DNA of 64,000 nt from Coraliomargarita sinensis (GTDB lineage: Bacteria; Verrucomicrobiota; Verrucomicrobiia; Opitutales; Coraliomargaritaceae). Location of the stretch: positions 1 through 64,000 of the forward strand of contig NZ_QHJQ01000008.1 in the NCBI RefSeq assembly GCF_003185655.1, written 5' to 3'. Made by a program: the position numbers and the translations under genes. Positions 35,329-46,600 of this stretch are shown here, piece after piece. Every line of letters begins with the position of its first letter. The first letter of the stretch is position 1. Below the pieces are notes generated by a model. It worked only from the letters and a program-made list of their open reading frames with translations. It ran no database searches and was not told where the DNA came from.

Positions 35329-36141
35329 TTAATGTGTGGCATGAGACTGAAGACGCTTCACCTTGAAGTCCCGGTAAATAAATTGCCGTGTGGCCATGTG
35401 CCGGAGTCCGATCCGCCCCTTTTCGATGAGCTGCGGCTCCAGAGTGCCGGCGACTTGAGTTAAATCCCAAGTGTGGTCGAGCAGGATTTTGCCGCTTCCT
35501 TTGTGTTCCAGCCGGAGCTTGAGGGAGTCCGCTCGTTTCTCGACTTCTACCCGGTAGGTCTCTCCGGTTTGCATGCGGGTGTAGTCGACCATGGGCTTGA
35601 TCAATCCCCGGCCCTCGTACCACTCGCCCTCGGAATCCATCCAGGGGTAGCGCTTGCAGCGGAGGTTCTCGCGGAAGCTCAGGCTGATGAGGTCCATGTA
35701 TTTGAAATATTTGTCCATGGCCGGGATCTCGCGGAAGTCGTTCCATTTCGTGAGGTCTTTCTGGTAGCGCCCCTCGCCGATGCCCTGGGCCTGGACGTAG
35801 AGAAGGGTGGTCCCGTAGTCGCTGTCGTCGATCCGGGTCAACTCGTAGCTGATCTTGATATCACCCTCGAAGACTTGCCTGGTCCAGAGCACGGCGTGGT
35901 GGGCGTGGTACGCCACTGGGTCATCCTGCTTGGTCACGGTGCCGGCGGCGAAATAGAGGCCGCCGTCGCGGTGCTCGAGCGTGGCTTCTTTCCCGTCGAG
36001 AAACCAGTGGTCCCGCCAGTCTTTCGTCATCGAATCCTCGAAGAGCAGATCGGGGTCTTTTGTTTCTGCTTCCGGTGCGAGATTTGTGCAGGAAACTAAA
36101 AACGGGCTGATAAGCAGGATGGTTGTGACTAAATGGTTCAT
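35329..36141 (-). CDS. DUF1961-family lipoprotein (lectin-like fold)
   Basis: From ATG 36141 the protein has 270 residues with a lipobox ending FLVSC; an upstream ATG at 36168 adds nine residues. The family line DLLFEDSMTKDWRDHWFLDG opens the mature domain, followed by AHHAVLWTRQVFEGDIKISY, LYVQAQGIG, MDKYFKYMDLISLSF and a closing GRIGLRHM-xx-RxFIYRDFKVKRL. This is a concanavalin A-like beta sandwich. DUF1961 members sit beside sulfatases and lyases; some related proteins are polysaccharide lyases, but activity is not established for this one. Close relatives occur in this window at 58462 and 61931. It lies in the minus-strand unit between the toroid protein and the esterase. Confidence 0.8.
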   Translation of the reverse strand: MNHLVTTILLISPFLVSCTNLAPEAETKDPDLLFEDSMTKDWRDHWFLDGKEATLEHRDGGLYFAAGTVTKQDDPVAYHAHHAVLWTRQVFEGDIKISYELTRIDDSDYGTTLLYVQAQGIGEGRYQKDLTKWNDFREIPAMDKYFKYMDLISLSFRENLRCKRYPWMDSEGEWYEGRGLIKPMVDYTRMQTGETYRVEVEKRADSLKLRLEHKGSGKILLDHTWDLTQVAGTLEPQLIEKGRIGLRHMATRQFIYRDFKVKRLQSHATH

Positions 36142-36212
36142 CGTTATTGTTGCTTTCAGGTTATACATATTCGGGCTTTGGAAGAATCCTTATGCGACAT
36201 GAGCGCCGTTTG

Positions 36213-38411
36213 CTATAAATGAATCAGCCCGGGGTTCTCACGGAGGGCTTTCAAATATTGGGCGTGCAAGGTCTTGAGCCGGGATGAATACTCGCTATTC
36301 ACGCTGACCTTCTCACTCGGACTCAACTTGGAGCATTGCCCCTCAATCACTCCATCCCTAAAGGCTTCGAACATATAGAAGCGGTCTATCGGTGCTCCGA
36401 ATTTTTTACGGCTTAGGGGCTGAATCTTGTCGGCAGAGGGGCATTGAATGGACCCATTCTTTGTATAGGAGTTGTGGTATACGGCATTGGCAACGGCCGT
36501 CATGAATTCGTCGTCAGCACCTAGTTCAGGGGTCGCGTCGTGCACCAGCATAACCCCCTGCATCGAGTGTGAATAATGGCCTTGATCATCCGCCCCGCCG
36601 AGTAGGAGGCCGTTCTGCCTTTTGGTATCGCCCCCGGCTATATACGGATAGTAAAAGTAAGTTTTACCGTCCGCTTCGGTGTAGAGACATCCCTCGCTCT
36701 TCCAGTTTTTGAAATACTCCCGGACGCACTTTCGATAACGGTCAATCTGTGGCTGAAGCGCGCTTGTCTTGACGACCACCTGCAGGTCTTCAAGCGCTGC
36801 CGTTGCCATGGCAATCGTCCCAATCCCATTCAAGGCACGGTTAAAGGCGCGGCGCCTGAAATCATCCGCCAGTTCCTTGGGTATGCCCATTTCCGAATCG
36901 AGGTTATCGTCCCCTTCGCATACCGGCTTCAAGGTGGACACGATCGCCTTAAGAAAGCTTGCGGCCTCCGCAATCTCTTGCTCATTCACCTGTTCAGGAT
37001 GCTTCCGTGCCAACTTAAGTGTGAGCCTTGCAGAGACGGCCATGGAATACATGAAGGCCATACCCTCGGGGTCGCGCGCCTTCAGTTGAGCCACGTCAGG
37101 ATAATTGTTACACAGATCCCGGTAATGCCGGGCTGACACCCGGAGCGACTCAAGGATGCGCTTGTCGCCGGTAGCACGGTAGGCCTGATAGAAGGTCAGC
37201 CAGTTGTCGACGGGGAAGAAAAACCGCATGCCCATGAACTCTTCGAGAGATGCCAGAGGATTTTCGAAGGGTGCTTCCAGTATCGAATAATCCCGGGCCA
37301 GCGTCTCCTGGATCAGAATATCTATCTCCTTTTCTGAAGGGCGTTTATCGGGTGAGAAAGGTTCGGGTGTCCACCCTGCAGGAGGTGTAAATTCCGGTGC
37401 GGTGGGCCGCTGCCTCAATTTTTTCAGATCTACCGTGGTGAGGTTCGGTCCCCTCTCGATGCAGTGTACACACACGTAAGGGTTCATGTCGGTCTTTGCC
37501 ATGGCTTCGCCCATAGTCATCGGGACATGCTCGGGTTTGATAATAAAACGGTGGCACCCGGCTTGATGCCATTTTAACCTTCCACTCTTCATGATTTGAG
37601 TCAGGCCAGGTGTATCCTGATTGAATTCCTTTTCCGGGTGATTGCGGCGGTATCCGTGAAAGCAGCAGCGCTCTCGTCCTGACTGTCCGGTTTCCCCGAT
37701 GCGCCAACCTTCCTTGTCAGCCTGTTCGAGTGTGATAACTCTCTTCTTATCCTTGAGAAGAACCATCGGGCAACTTTCCTCGTGGACACGCATCCAGAGC
37801 GCATCGCAGTAGGCCTTGGTCTTGGGGTCATACTCCTTTTCCGGGTAATTAAGCCACGCCGCTCGCGCTTTTGCGCCCTTCCGACCGTATTTGCCGTAGT
37901 CCTTACTCTTGTTGCTGCTCCTCGCCTTCCGCTCAACATTCAGTTGGCTCCCCGGGCATCGCGAGCACAGCATCGCGCCGGCGGCTGTCATCTTTCCGTA
38001 GGTTGAATTGACTTCCTTATCCTCGGGAAACCGGCGGCAACTCGCGATATGACCGCGCTTGCCACCGTCCCAATAGACTTTGGTCTCGGGTGGGAAAGCC
38101 TTTGCCTTCTGGGATGCCGCGTCGGATGTCTCGGCCAGCCTCTCCTCGTTAAGTTCGCTGCCGGGGCAGCGCGAGCAGGGCGGGAGCTCCTTCACTTTCG
38201 CCTCGGCCAGCGTCATCTTGGTCAATTTGGCAAGTTCCGCCGGGTCGTCGGTCAGGCGTCGGCATTTCTCGATATGGACGCGCTTCCCGCTGCCATTCCA
38301 GTAAACGGTGGTGTCGTCGGGCAAGCCTGCATGCGCAGTCGGCAGGTTTGAGGCCACTAGGACCGCCCAGAAGAGCAGCCCCGGGATGAATTTTCGGGGT
38401 TTTGGTTTCAT
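36213..38411 (-). CDS. Secreted protein: four Hx3C/Cx2C modules plus alpha/alpha-toroid-like domain
   Basis: The product has 732 residues with a signal peptide (FIPGLLFWAVLVASNLPTAH). Its first 325 residues hold four copies of a small cysteine module: H46-C50...C79-C82, H121-C125...C149-C152, H210-C214...C249-C250 (degenerate), and H282-C286...C314-C317. Copies one and two read HIxxCRR...CSRCPGS. The spacing Hx3C then Cx2C resembles Ada-type zinc-binding domains, so each probably binds one metal. Residues 385-700 are all-helical with repeated paired helices (VDNWLTFYQAYRATGDKRIL), typical of alpha/alpha toroids found in polysaccharide lyases and GH88/105-like enzymes. Catalytic residues are not evident. 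A gap of 64 bases separates it from the beta-helix gene upstream, which carries the same module. Confidence 0.65.
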   Translation of the reverse strand: MKPKPRKFIPGLLFWAVLVASNLPTAHAGLPDDTTVYWNGSGKRVHIEKCRRLTDDPAELAKLTKMTLAEAKVKELPPCSRCPGSELNEERLAETSDAASQKAKAFPPETKVYWDGGKRGHIASCRRFPEDKEVNSTYGKMTAAGAMLCSRCPGSQLNVERKARSSNKSKDYGKYGRKGAKARAAWLNYPEKEYDPKTKAYCDALWMRVHEESCPMVLLKDKKRVITLEQADKEGWRIGETGQSGRERCCFHGYRRNHPEKEFNQDTPGLTQIMKSGRLKWHQAGCHRFIIKPEHVPMTMGEAMAKTDMNPYVCVHCIERGPNLTTVDLKKLRQRPTAPEFTPPAGWTPEPFSPDKRPSEKEIDILIQETLARDYSILEAPFENPLASLEEFMGMRFFFPVDNWLTFYQAYRATGDKRILESLRVSARHYRDLCNNYPDVAQLKARDPEGMAFMYSMAVSARLTLKLARKHPEQVNEQEIAEAASFLKAIVSTLKPVCEGDDNLDSEMGIPKELADDFRRRAFNRALNGIGTIAMATAALEDLQVVVKTSALQPQIDRYRKCVREYFKNWKSEGCLYTEADGKTYFYYPYIAGGDTKRQNGLLLGGADDQGHYSHSMQGVMLVHDATPELGADDEFMTAVANAVYHNSYTKNGSIQCPSADKIQPLSRKKFGAPIDRFYMFEAFRDGVIEGQCSKLSPSEKVSVNSEYSSRLKTLHAQYLKALRENPGLIHL

Positions 38412-38475
38412 GTGATATGTTGATTGTGAAATGTTTCTCGAAGCTCGAGACGGAGTGAACCGGTCGGAAAAGCAG

Positions 38476-40452
38476 CTATTTCAGGACTGCCTTTGCCCGC
38501 TCTTCGCCGATCCGTTCGATCAGTTGTCGGACGAAGAGGCTGCGCGGTTCCACCGGAGCGGTCGGGCTTTCGATGTGGCCGCTGCCCATGACCGGGAAGC
38601 CGTAGTATTTGCCTTCCCGGGGCGTGCCCCAGTAGCCCGCACGGTTGTTGGCATACATGAGACCCTTGGTGCCGTGCTCGCGTTGCGGGTCGCCGGTGAA
38701 GCCAATGGCGAAGTTGTTCTCGCCCTCCGTTTCCGGATCCATGACGACGATGTTCCGGGCATCGCAATTCCAGAAAAGCGTGTTGGCGGCAGCCCAGCCG
38801 TGGCCGCTGCCGGAGTCGCCGCGGTTGATGGCCGCGAGTGAACCGTCCTCCGTAGTCACATTGTCGTAGAGAAAGCCGGTGCCCCAGCGGTGGTGGGGCT
38901 CCGATTGGCCGCCCCGCACGGAGGTGCAGTTGAAAAAGACATAGGGCCCCATGTTGCGCGAGCCTCCGGCGAAGCAGTGGCGCGCATCCTCGGCGTAGCA
39001 ATTGTAGAAGAGGTGGCCGGTGCCTCCGGCGATGGAGAAGGCGTAGTAATTGCCTCCGCGTTTCGGGCCGACCGGTTCCAGGAAGTTGCAGTCCCGGACC
39101 GTTACGTGCATCGTATGATCGGCAACTTTGACGGCGGCGAAGCTGACGTGCAGCACCGTGCAGTCGCGCACCCAGCTGTGCATCGCCGAGCTTACCGAAA
39201 TTCCGTTGCGGAAGTTTTTGAAGTTCGCCTGCTTGCCCGTATCCTTTACCGACGTGTCGTAATTGGAAACGATCCGGAGGTGTTCGACGCCGGATTGCGA
39301 GGCCAGCGGATCGACGCTGACTTTAAAAACCTCGCCGCCGCCATGCACTTTGGCAAAGGATTGCGGCAGCATAACTTCGAAGGTAATCGCATCGCCTTGG
39401 ATTCTGGCAATCTGGCGAATGTGCCGGAACTGGTAGGACTCGGGTTTCCACGGCCGCTTCTTCAGGCCTTCTTTGCCGCCCCGAATGTGGCGGAGGCGCT
39501 CGCCCATCCCGAGATCGTCGATCCATCTTCGATTAACCGTCTTGCGCACGCACACAAAGTCGCCGGCGTTGAACTGGTCCGCATCGGTAACATTGACAGA
39601 GTAGCTGGCGCTCGGCACGTAGTCATCCCTGATGCGCACGCTGTCGGACTCGCCGACGTGATCGATTCCTTCGCCCGACCCGATCGAGATCGCATCGCCT
39701 CTCCCGCTGTCGCTTTGACAGATCAACACGGTGCCATTTTCGCCCGAGCCCTCGCCGCGCAAGACCACGCCGGAAGGAACATGCAGACCGCCGGACAGGT
39801 AATAGGTGCCTTGGCTCAGAAGCAGGGCGCCCTTGAGACCATTGCCGTCAGCCGACCTCTGTGCGATCGTATTCAGGGCGTCCTGGATACGCTTCTGACT
39901 GTCTGGTCCCATTGGGTAGGCCATGCTCCCCTCCCGTGTGACTTTGCCGGATAGCGGCTCTAAAGTTTTCAGCACCTGCACGTCCGGTAGGGGCTCGTTG
40001 CTCATTTTATAGCCGCACTTGGACCAATCGAGAAGCCGGTCGCCTTTTTCCGAGTAGCTGTCGTAAGCAAGCGCTCCGTTCGGACCGGTGGCAACCAACG
40101 GCGCGTACGGGCTGGCTTTGAAAGGTGCCTCGCGAATTTCGTCTGGAGCCGGATTGACCCAGGATTCAAGCCCGCCGTCCTCGGGGTTTCCCTTGCCGGG
40201 GGTGGTGCTCCCCGGGCACCGCGAGCAGAGCGGCAAGCCTTTGGCTTTCGCCTGTGCGAAAGTCATCGCGACCATCTTCGCTTGGGCCTCGTCGCTCATG
40301 CGCTGGTAGCGGCGGCAGTCTTCGAGGTGGGCCCGTTTTTTTTCTGCCGCCTGGTAGACGGTGGTCTCGGCGGGCGGCTCGGCGACCAACACGAGTGGGC
40401 CCAAGGCAATGCAGAGCGATAAAAGAATCGAAGGGGTAAACAAATGAATCAT
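38476..40452 (-). CDS. Secreted beta-helix protein with N-terminal Hx3C/Cx2C module
   Basis: The product has 658 residues with a signal peptide (SILLSLCIALGPLVLVAEP). Residues 31-82 form one cysteine module (H42-C46...C76-C79, ending LCSRCPGS) like those in the next gene. Residues about 155-620 form a right-handed parallel beta-helix: an opening GTYYLSGGLHVPSGVVLRGEG, then coils such as VEHLRI, WVRDCTVLHVSFAAVKVA and VTVRDCNFLEP. Pectate-lyase-like beta-helices are glycan lyases or hydrolases; an aspartate/arginine active site cannot be assigned by eye. It is the first gene of a minus-strand unit and shares a 230-base divergent promoter region with the giant gene at 40680. Confidence 0.7.
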   Translation of the reverse strand: MIHLFTPSILLSLCIALGPLVLVAEPPAETTVYQAAEKKRAHLEDCRRYQRMSDEAQAKMVAMTFAQAKAKGLPLCSRCPGSTTPGKGNPEDGGLESWVNPAPDEIREAPFKASPYAPLVATGPNGALAYDSYSEKGDRLLDWSKCGYKMSNEPLPDVQVLKTLEPLSGKVTREGSMAYPMGPDSQKRIQDALNTIAQRSADGNGLKGALLLSQGTYYLSGGLHVPSGVVLRGEGSGENGTVLICQSDSGRGDAISIGSGEGIDHVGESDSVRIRDDYVPSASYSVNVTDADQFNAGDFVCVRKTVNRRWIDDLGMGERLRHIRGGKEGLKKRPWKPESYQFRHIRQIARIQGDAITFEVMLPQSFAKVHGGGEVFKVSVDPLASQSGVEHLRIVSNYDTSVKDTGKQANFKNFRNGISVSSAMHSWVRDCTVLHVSFAAVKVADHTMHVTVRDCNFLEPVGPKRGGNYYAFSIAGGTGHLFYNCYAEDARHCFAGGSRNMGPYVFFNCTSVRGGQSEPHHRWGTGFLYDNVTTEDGSLAAINRGDSGSGHGWAAANTLFWNCDARNIVVMDPETEGENNFAIGFTGDPQREHGTKGLMYANNRAGYWGTPREGKYYGFPVMGSGHIESPTAPVEPRSLFVRQLIERIGEERAKAVLK

Positions 40453-40679
40453 AATAATGATTAATAATATATTTTCTTTTCTGACAACTAATTAGTGAGA
40501 GAAGTTTCGAATTATTTTCCGATAATACCTTTAAGTAAAAGGCCTGTATGTAAAATTTGGGCAGTATAATAAATATCCATTGACACGGATAATTATTAAT
40601 TTTTGTCTCTATGTCATGGTGGCATACTATTATTTTTGTCGCACCCCGCCACATTTCACTCCCAACCCCAGGAGACCCC

Positions 40680-43600
40680 ATGAAGAAAATCTCGTTGTCG
40701 CTTTTGATCGCAGGTATGGCATTTTTTCAAGCCCACCTACCAGCTGCTGAATCCCAGTTATGGACGACTGACCAGCAGGGTAACGTTACCTGGGACCCGA
40801 GGCTACCTGACTTTACGAATGTCGGCTACATGAATGGTGATGTGGTTATTCCGGACTGGCCGGTGGGTGTGGATGTAACCGATCCGCAGTTCGGCGCGGT
40901 CCCGGATGATGATCAGGACGATTCCGATGCTTTTATTGCAGCCATTGCTGCCTGCCCGGTCAATAAGGCCGTATTTGTGCCCAAGGGCCGGTATATTATC
41001 ACCAAGCAGATCAGCATCGACCGGGACTACGTGGTGCTGCAAGGGGAGGATATGTATGAGACCGTCCTGTTCTTCCCGAAGTATCTCAATGAAGTTTATG
41101 TTCAAGAAGTCGGGTATGAGAACCCCGATTATTTTTCACCGGGAAACGGTTATCGGAATACAGGAGAGTCGGTGTTTATCCTCATGCCGGGTGGTACTCA
41201 CCGGAGTATCGAAAACCTCTCGATTGAATTCCGCGAGCAAACAAAGATAGGTCACTGGGCGCACAAAGGGGGCGATGGGATTCGAAACTCAAGCACCCAC
41301 AGCTGGATGCGGAATATCTACGTCAAAAACGGGGATCACTGCATTTCCACCTCGGGTGGCCAATACATTACAGTTCAAAATATTGTGATCGATCAGTTCA
41401 TTGACCGAAACAAAGTCGCGGTGGAACAGGAGGGAAGCCGGGTCGGCCACATGGCGATGCATTTGAACGATACGGATGATAACTTGTTTCACAATATTCT
41501 CTTCACCGGTGCATGGTCCCACGGCTTTGACACGAAGCAGACGCATGGCTGCGTCATCTCACACGTGAAATCTCCCCGAGGTGCAGCGGCTTATCATGGG
41601 CAGGGTGTGCGGGATAATCTCTACACCGATTTCGAGGTAAACTATTATGCGGGTTCACCGAACAGTAATAATCCGATCAATGAGACGTTTTGGGGGATCT
41701 ACTCTCCCGACGGGGATTTGGGAATGGATCCTGTGCACCCGGACGATACGCTTTATGCCTACAATCTGGAGTTGGACGGTCACATCATCGTCGGCTATGA
41801 TGTCGATTCGCTTTCCCTGCCGACAAAGAGCAATCCTGATTTCTGGTATGAAAATATCGATGCGACGCAGTTGTCGCCACTCAACCTCTATTTGGCTCAG
41901 ATGGAGGAAGTCGGGAAACCTGTTCCCGCCACGCCTCAATTGCAAGCGCCGGATCCCTATACCGGCGATGTGATTCGGATTAAGGCGGTGGGCAACGGTA
42001 GCGTCGATGCCGCAAATCCGGATCAAACCTATCCGGTTTTCTCTGGAGACGATTACACTCCGTTGAGGACGAAAATTTCCATCACGAATGATCCCTACCT
42101 AAAGTTCGACCTCAGCGCGATTGATCCTGCGGAGTTGACGAATATTCACCGAGTCCGTTTGCGCCTGGCCACAGAGGAGTTCAAGAACACTCCAGTTGAA
42201 CTGGGTATTTTCTCTGTGACGAATGATGCCTGGACAGAGAATACGATCACTTTCAACAATAAGCCTGCGCAGGTGGCTCTACTGGATTCGTATCAAGTCA
42301 ACGAAGACACCCAGGCAACGGTGATGGAATTCGACGTCACTGCCTTCGTGCAGGACCAATGGGCCAATGACCCTAACAAGGAGGTGTCGTTCAACCTCGA
42401 TATCTTGTCTGGCAATGGTTTCTCGAGTGCCATTAACAGCATTAATAACGGCTTCGGACCTATCCTCATCATCGAACAGGTGGCAGACCCTGTTGCGGAT
42501 GCTCCCTCCGCACCAACCGAGGTGAGAGCGACGAGTTTGATCGGTAACGTCTTGTTGGACTGGCCCGACAACCCTGAGTCCGATGTAGTGTCTTACAATG
42601 TTTACCGCAGTTATGTATCTGCAGACCTGAAGCAATACACCTTCCCGATCGGGATGGGCCTGACAACGAGTGACTTTATCGACATTCAACACAAACACTG
42701 GGAGGGCTGGGACGTTGGGATGCTGCGTGACGATATTCCCTACTTCTATCGTGTGACGGCGGTGGACAAGCATGGGAACGAATCCGAGAGTAGCCATGAA
42801 ATTATCGCGTCCGCCAAGAGCTATCTGGATGACAGTCTGCCTCCTGCCTTCAGTCAGGATCCGATTATTTTGCCCAAGGCGACACAATATGTAACTAATT
42901 CGGACAGCCTTGCTGGTTCAGCCATCGATCCGGAGGGTGACACTGTGTATTATGCGAAACTGGACGGTCCGGATTGGGTGCAGGTTGCTCCCGACGGTTC
43001 CGTCACGGCGACACCGCGGGCAGGTGATACCGGCACCTTCCAATTTACGGTGGTGGTCAGTGCCCTGTATGGCGGCCATGACGAGGCGACGGTGATCCTT
43101 ACCGTCGACCCGGCGGTTCCCGATGCACCACTGCTTCGGGATATCATACCGGGGGACGGAAGCATCCAACTGGACTGGGATCACGATGCCGAAGGAACCG
43201 CCAACTTCACCTTTAGCGTCTATCGTGCGACTTCAGCCACCGGCCCCTTCAGCCAGATCGCCAGTGGTTTGATGCAAAGTGACTACGCTGATTCCGGCCT
43301 GAACAACGGAACCACCTACTATTACCTGATCACCGCCAGCAACAATTCCGGAGAGTCGCCCATCAGTGAGCTGACCAGCGCGACTCCGATTGCCGGATTC
43401 TCGGTTGGCACGACCTATATCGGTGGCGGACTCATTACGGATCCGGCGAGCTGGGATAATGGTCTGCCGATTGGCCAGTGGGGGCGGATTGATATCGATG
43501 CATCGGTGGATACCGCAATCAGTTTGGATGGGTATCAGGTTCTCCACACCGGAGGGGAACTGCAGCCCACGGGAATCTCAGGGTTGAAGCTCATCAACGG

Positions 43601-46600
43601 CAGTCAGTGGATCACGGAGGGGCCGACGGCCACAACCGCGACCAGCTTTCGTGGCTTTGGCGTGAGTAGCGGCTCTTCCTTCACGCTCAATAGTGGAAAC
43701 ATTAACACAAAAAATGGCAGGGACTGGTCGCTATCCGATGCGAATTCTGCGATCACGATTAATGGAGGCACGCTCAACCTGGGGCGGAGCCTGAAGATTT
43801 CCGGAACAGCGGGACCGATCTTTGCGCTGAACGGAGGCACGGTGAACGGAAATCTCTCCAGCGGCTACATCGGAGGTAATAACATCAGCGATAATACCAA
43901 AACGATGACTTTCGATGGTGGCACGATGACTGCCTACAGCCTCGATTTGAGTGGCGACAACACGACAGCTGAATTCGGAGGCACAACGGCTGGGTCTCTC
44001 AGCGTGGAGAATATCCTCGGCTTCGGTTCGAACTCGGCGATCAACTTCCTCCCGGGCTCTCGCATGTCGCTCAGTGTCAGCAGTGCTTCCAATTGGGCGG
44101 AGACCTATTGGAATTCAGGTAACCTGACTTACAACGGGCAGGGCACAGCCGCGCTCGGTTCCTGGGCGACGGTGACGGCTGCGAACGGCCTCGAGCCCGG
44201 CGTGCAGTTCGCCTTCGACGGCGGCACCGGGACGCTCTCGCTCACTCAAGCAATGGCGGCCAATCAGCCTCCGGCCTTTTCGAACGATACGATCGAGCGT
44301 TTCGATGCTTCAGAAGCGGTCGCCTACACCGGAAGTATTGCTGGTGACGCGTCGGATCCCGAGAGCGACCCAATGACCTTCTCCAGGTTGTCCGGCCCGG
44401 CCTGGCTCAGTGTGGCAGCAAACGGAGATTTGTCCGGGACTCCATCGAGTAGCGATACCGGTTTGAACAGCTTCCTCGTTCAGCTCTCTGATGGAAACGG
44501 TGGCAGTGATACCGCCACCCTCGAAATCACGGTGGAGAATATCAACGATGCTCCGGTATTCATCAATGACCCGATTGCCGGCGACGCTGCCGCGGAGGAC
44601 GAGGTCTACGAAGGCAGCCTCTATGGCAGTGCCAACGACCAGGATGGTGATATACTCGCCTACACCAAGACTGGTGGTCCGGCCTGGTTGAATGTAGCCC
44701 CGCTCGGCAATCTCTCCGGAACACCCGGTAACGATGATGTCGGCCTGAATAGCTTTACCATTGAGGTATCCGACGGAAATGGTGGTATCGATACGGCCGT
44801 TCTGGAGATCACGGTGACGAATTCGAATGACGTTCCGGTCTTTGGGAATGATCCGCTTACAGGATTTGCTGCCACTGAGGAAGCAGGCTTTAACGGCTCC
44901 CTGTCCGGCACTGCCAGCGATGATGACAATGATACTTTAAGCTACAGCAAGACCGGTGGTCCTGCTTGGCTGAGCGTGGCATCCGACGGGGTTCTCTCCG
45001 GAACACCCGGCAACGATGATGTCGGCCTGAATAGCTTCACCGTAGAGGTAACCGACGGGAATGGTGGCAGTGACAGCGCCGTCCTCGAAGTCACCGTCGT
45101 CAATGTAAACGATGCTCCTGTATTCACTTCCGATCCGATCGTTGGTGCCGACGCCACGGAGAATACTTTCTATTCCAGCACCCTGGCCGGTAGTGCTAGC
45201 GATGTGGATGTCAGCGATATTCTCAGCTTTAGCAAAGTGTCTGGCCCGGACTGGCTGAATATTGCCGCTGATGGTGACCTCTACGGTACGCCCGAGACCG
45301 ATGATCTGGGTCTGAATTCCTTTACGGTAAGCGTGTCCGACGGACACAACGGCAGTGATACCGCTGTTCTGGAAATTACCGTGGTCGCCGGTTCGTCACC
45401 GACTGTGTTTACCGATGCAGATGCGAATGACAGCCTGATTTCGAATCCGGGCAACTGGTCGAATGGACTTCCTACCGGCGGTGCGCTCGGCACGATTGCC
45501 ATCAACGCCAAGCATGATTCCGGTTTCACCCACGTCGGCTATCATGTCATCCACACCGATGGTGCCGTTACCAAGACAGGTTTCAGCGGCCTGAAGCTGG
45601 GGGCAGGCTCGATCTGGGAAATGAACGGAGCTTCGGCCCAAGTGTCCTCCACGCGGGGGATGAGTCTGGCCGGTGCTCTCTTTATTATGAACGAGGGAAC
45701 TGCCGATCTCACTGAGAACACCAGCGACAGCTCATTGAATGCTGGCAGTGAGTTAATCATAAACGGAGGAAGCATGGATATGGGTCGTTCACTACTCTTC
45801 AATGGTGGCGATCTTACTGTATCCGGAGGCACCTTGAATATCGCTGCCGACATGGGCTCCCGGAACTTTCATGGCGGCGGCAATGCCAATCTGGGCGGTG
45901 GCTCTGTCAGCGCCGACTTGCTCACATTCGGTCAGGATACCTTTCAGGTAAACTTCGGCGGAAGCGCAGCTGGCACATTAATCGTTAGTAATTTCGGTGG
46001 TAACCGTGCCGATGTTAATCACATCGATATCAATTTTGAACCCGGCACCCAAGTTTCGATGCAACTGACCAATCCGGTTGAGTCCGGTGCCTCCGGCGAC
46101 GGAGACCTCGGATGGTCTGCGATCGGATCCGAGACCGGATTGTCCTGGGCCGAAGCCCTGTGGTCTGATGGCCGATTGACCTATAATGAACAAGACTACA
46201 CGACCTTGGGCTCATGGGCCGCAGTGACCTCGGATGGTTTAGGTGATGGCTATGGCTTTGCCTATGACAGCGGCACGAACACCCTGTCACTGATTTCGAT
46301 CAATCAAGCCCCAGCCTTTAACTCGAATCCTGTCCTTGAATTGGCTGCTGATGAAGACGTCGCCTACAGCGCGTCCCTTGCGGACAACGCCTATGATAAC
46401 GATGTCGGTGCCTCCCTGACCTTCGCCAAGGTTAGCGGGCCTGCGTGGCTGATTGTCGGAACGGATGGAAGCTTGTCTGGCACACCTTTGAATACTGATG
46501 CCGGTCTGAACAGCTGGACGGTGAGCGTCAGCGACGGTATCGCCGATCCCGTCGAGGCGACTCTTGAAATTTTCATCAATCAAGACACGGCCGCCCCGGA

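Noticed and set aside
38890..39954. A 354-codon open frame on the plus strand opposite the beta-helix gene
   Set aside because: It mirrors a gene with a signal peptide and clear fold; the frame is a shadow caused by GC-rich codons, with no ribosome site or family features.
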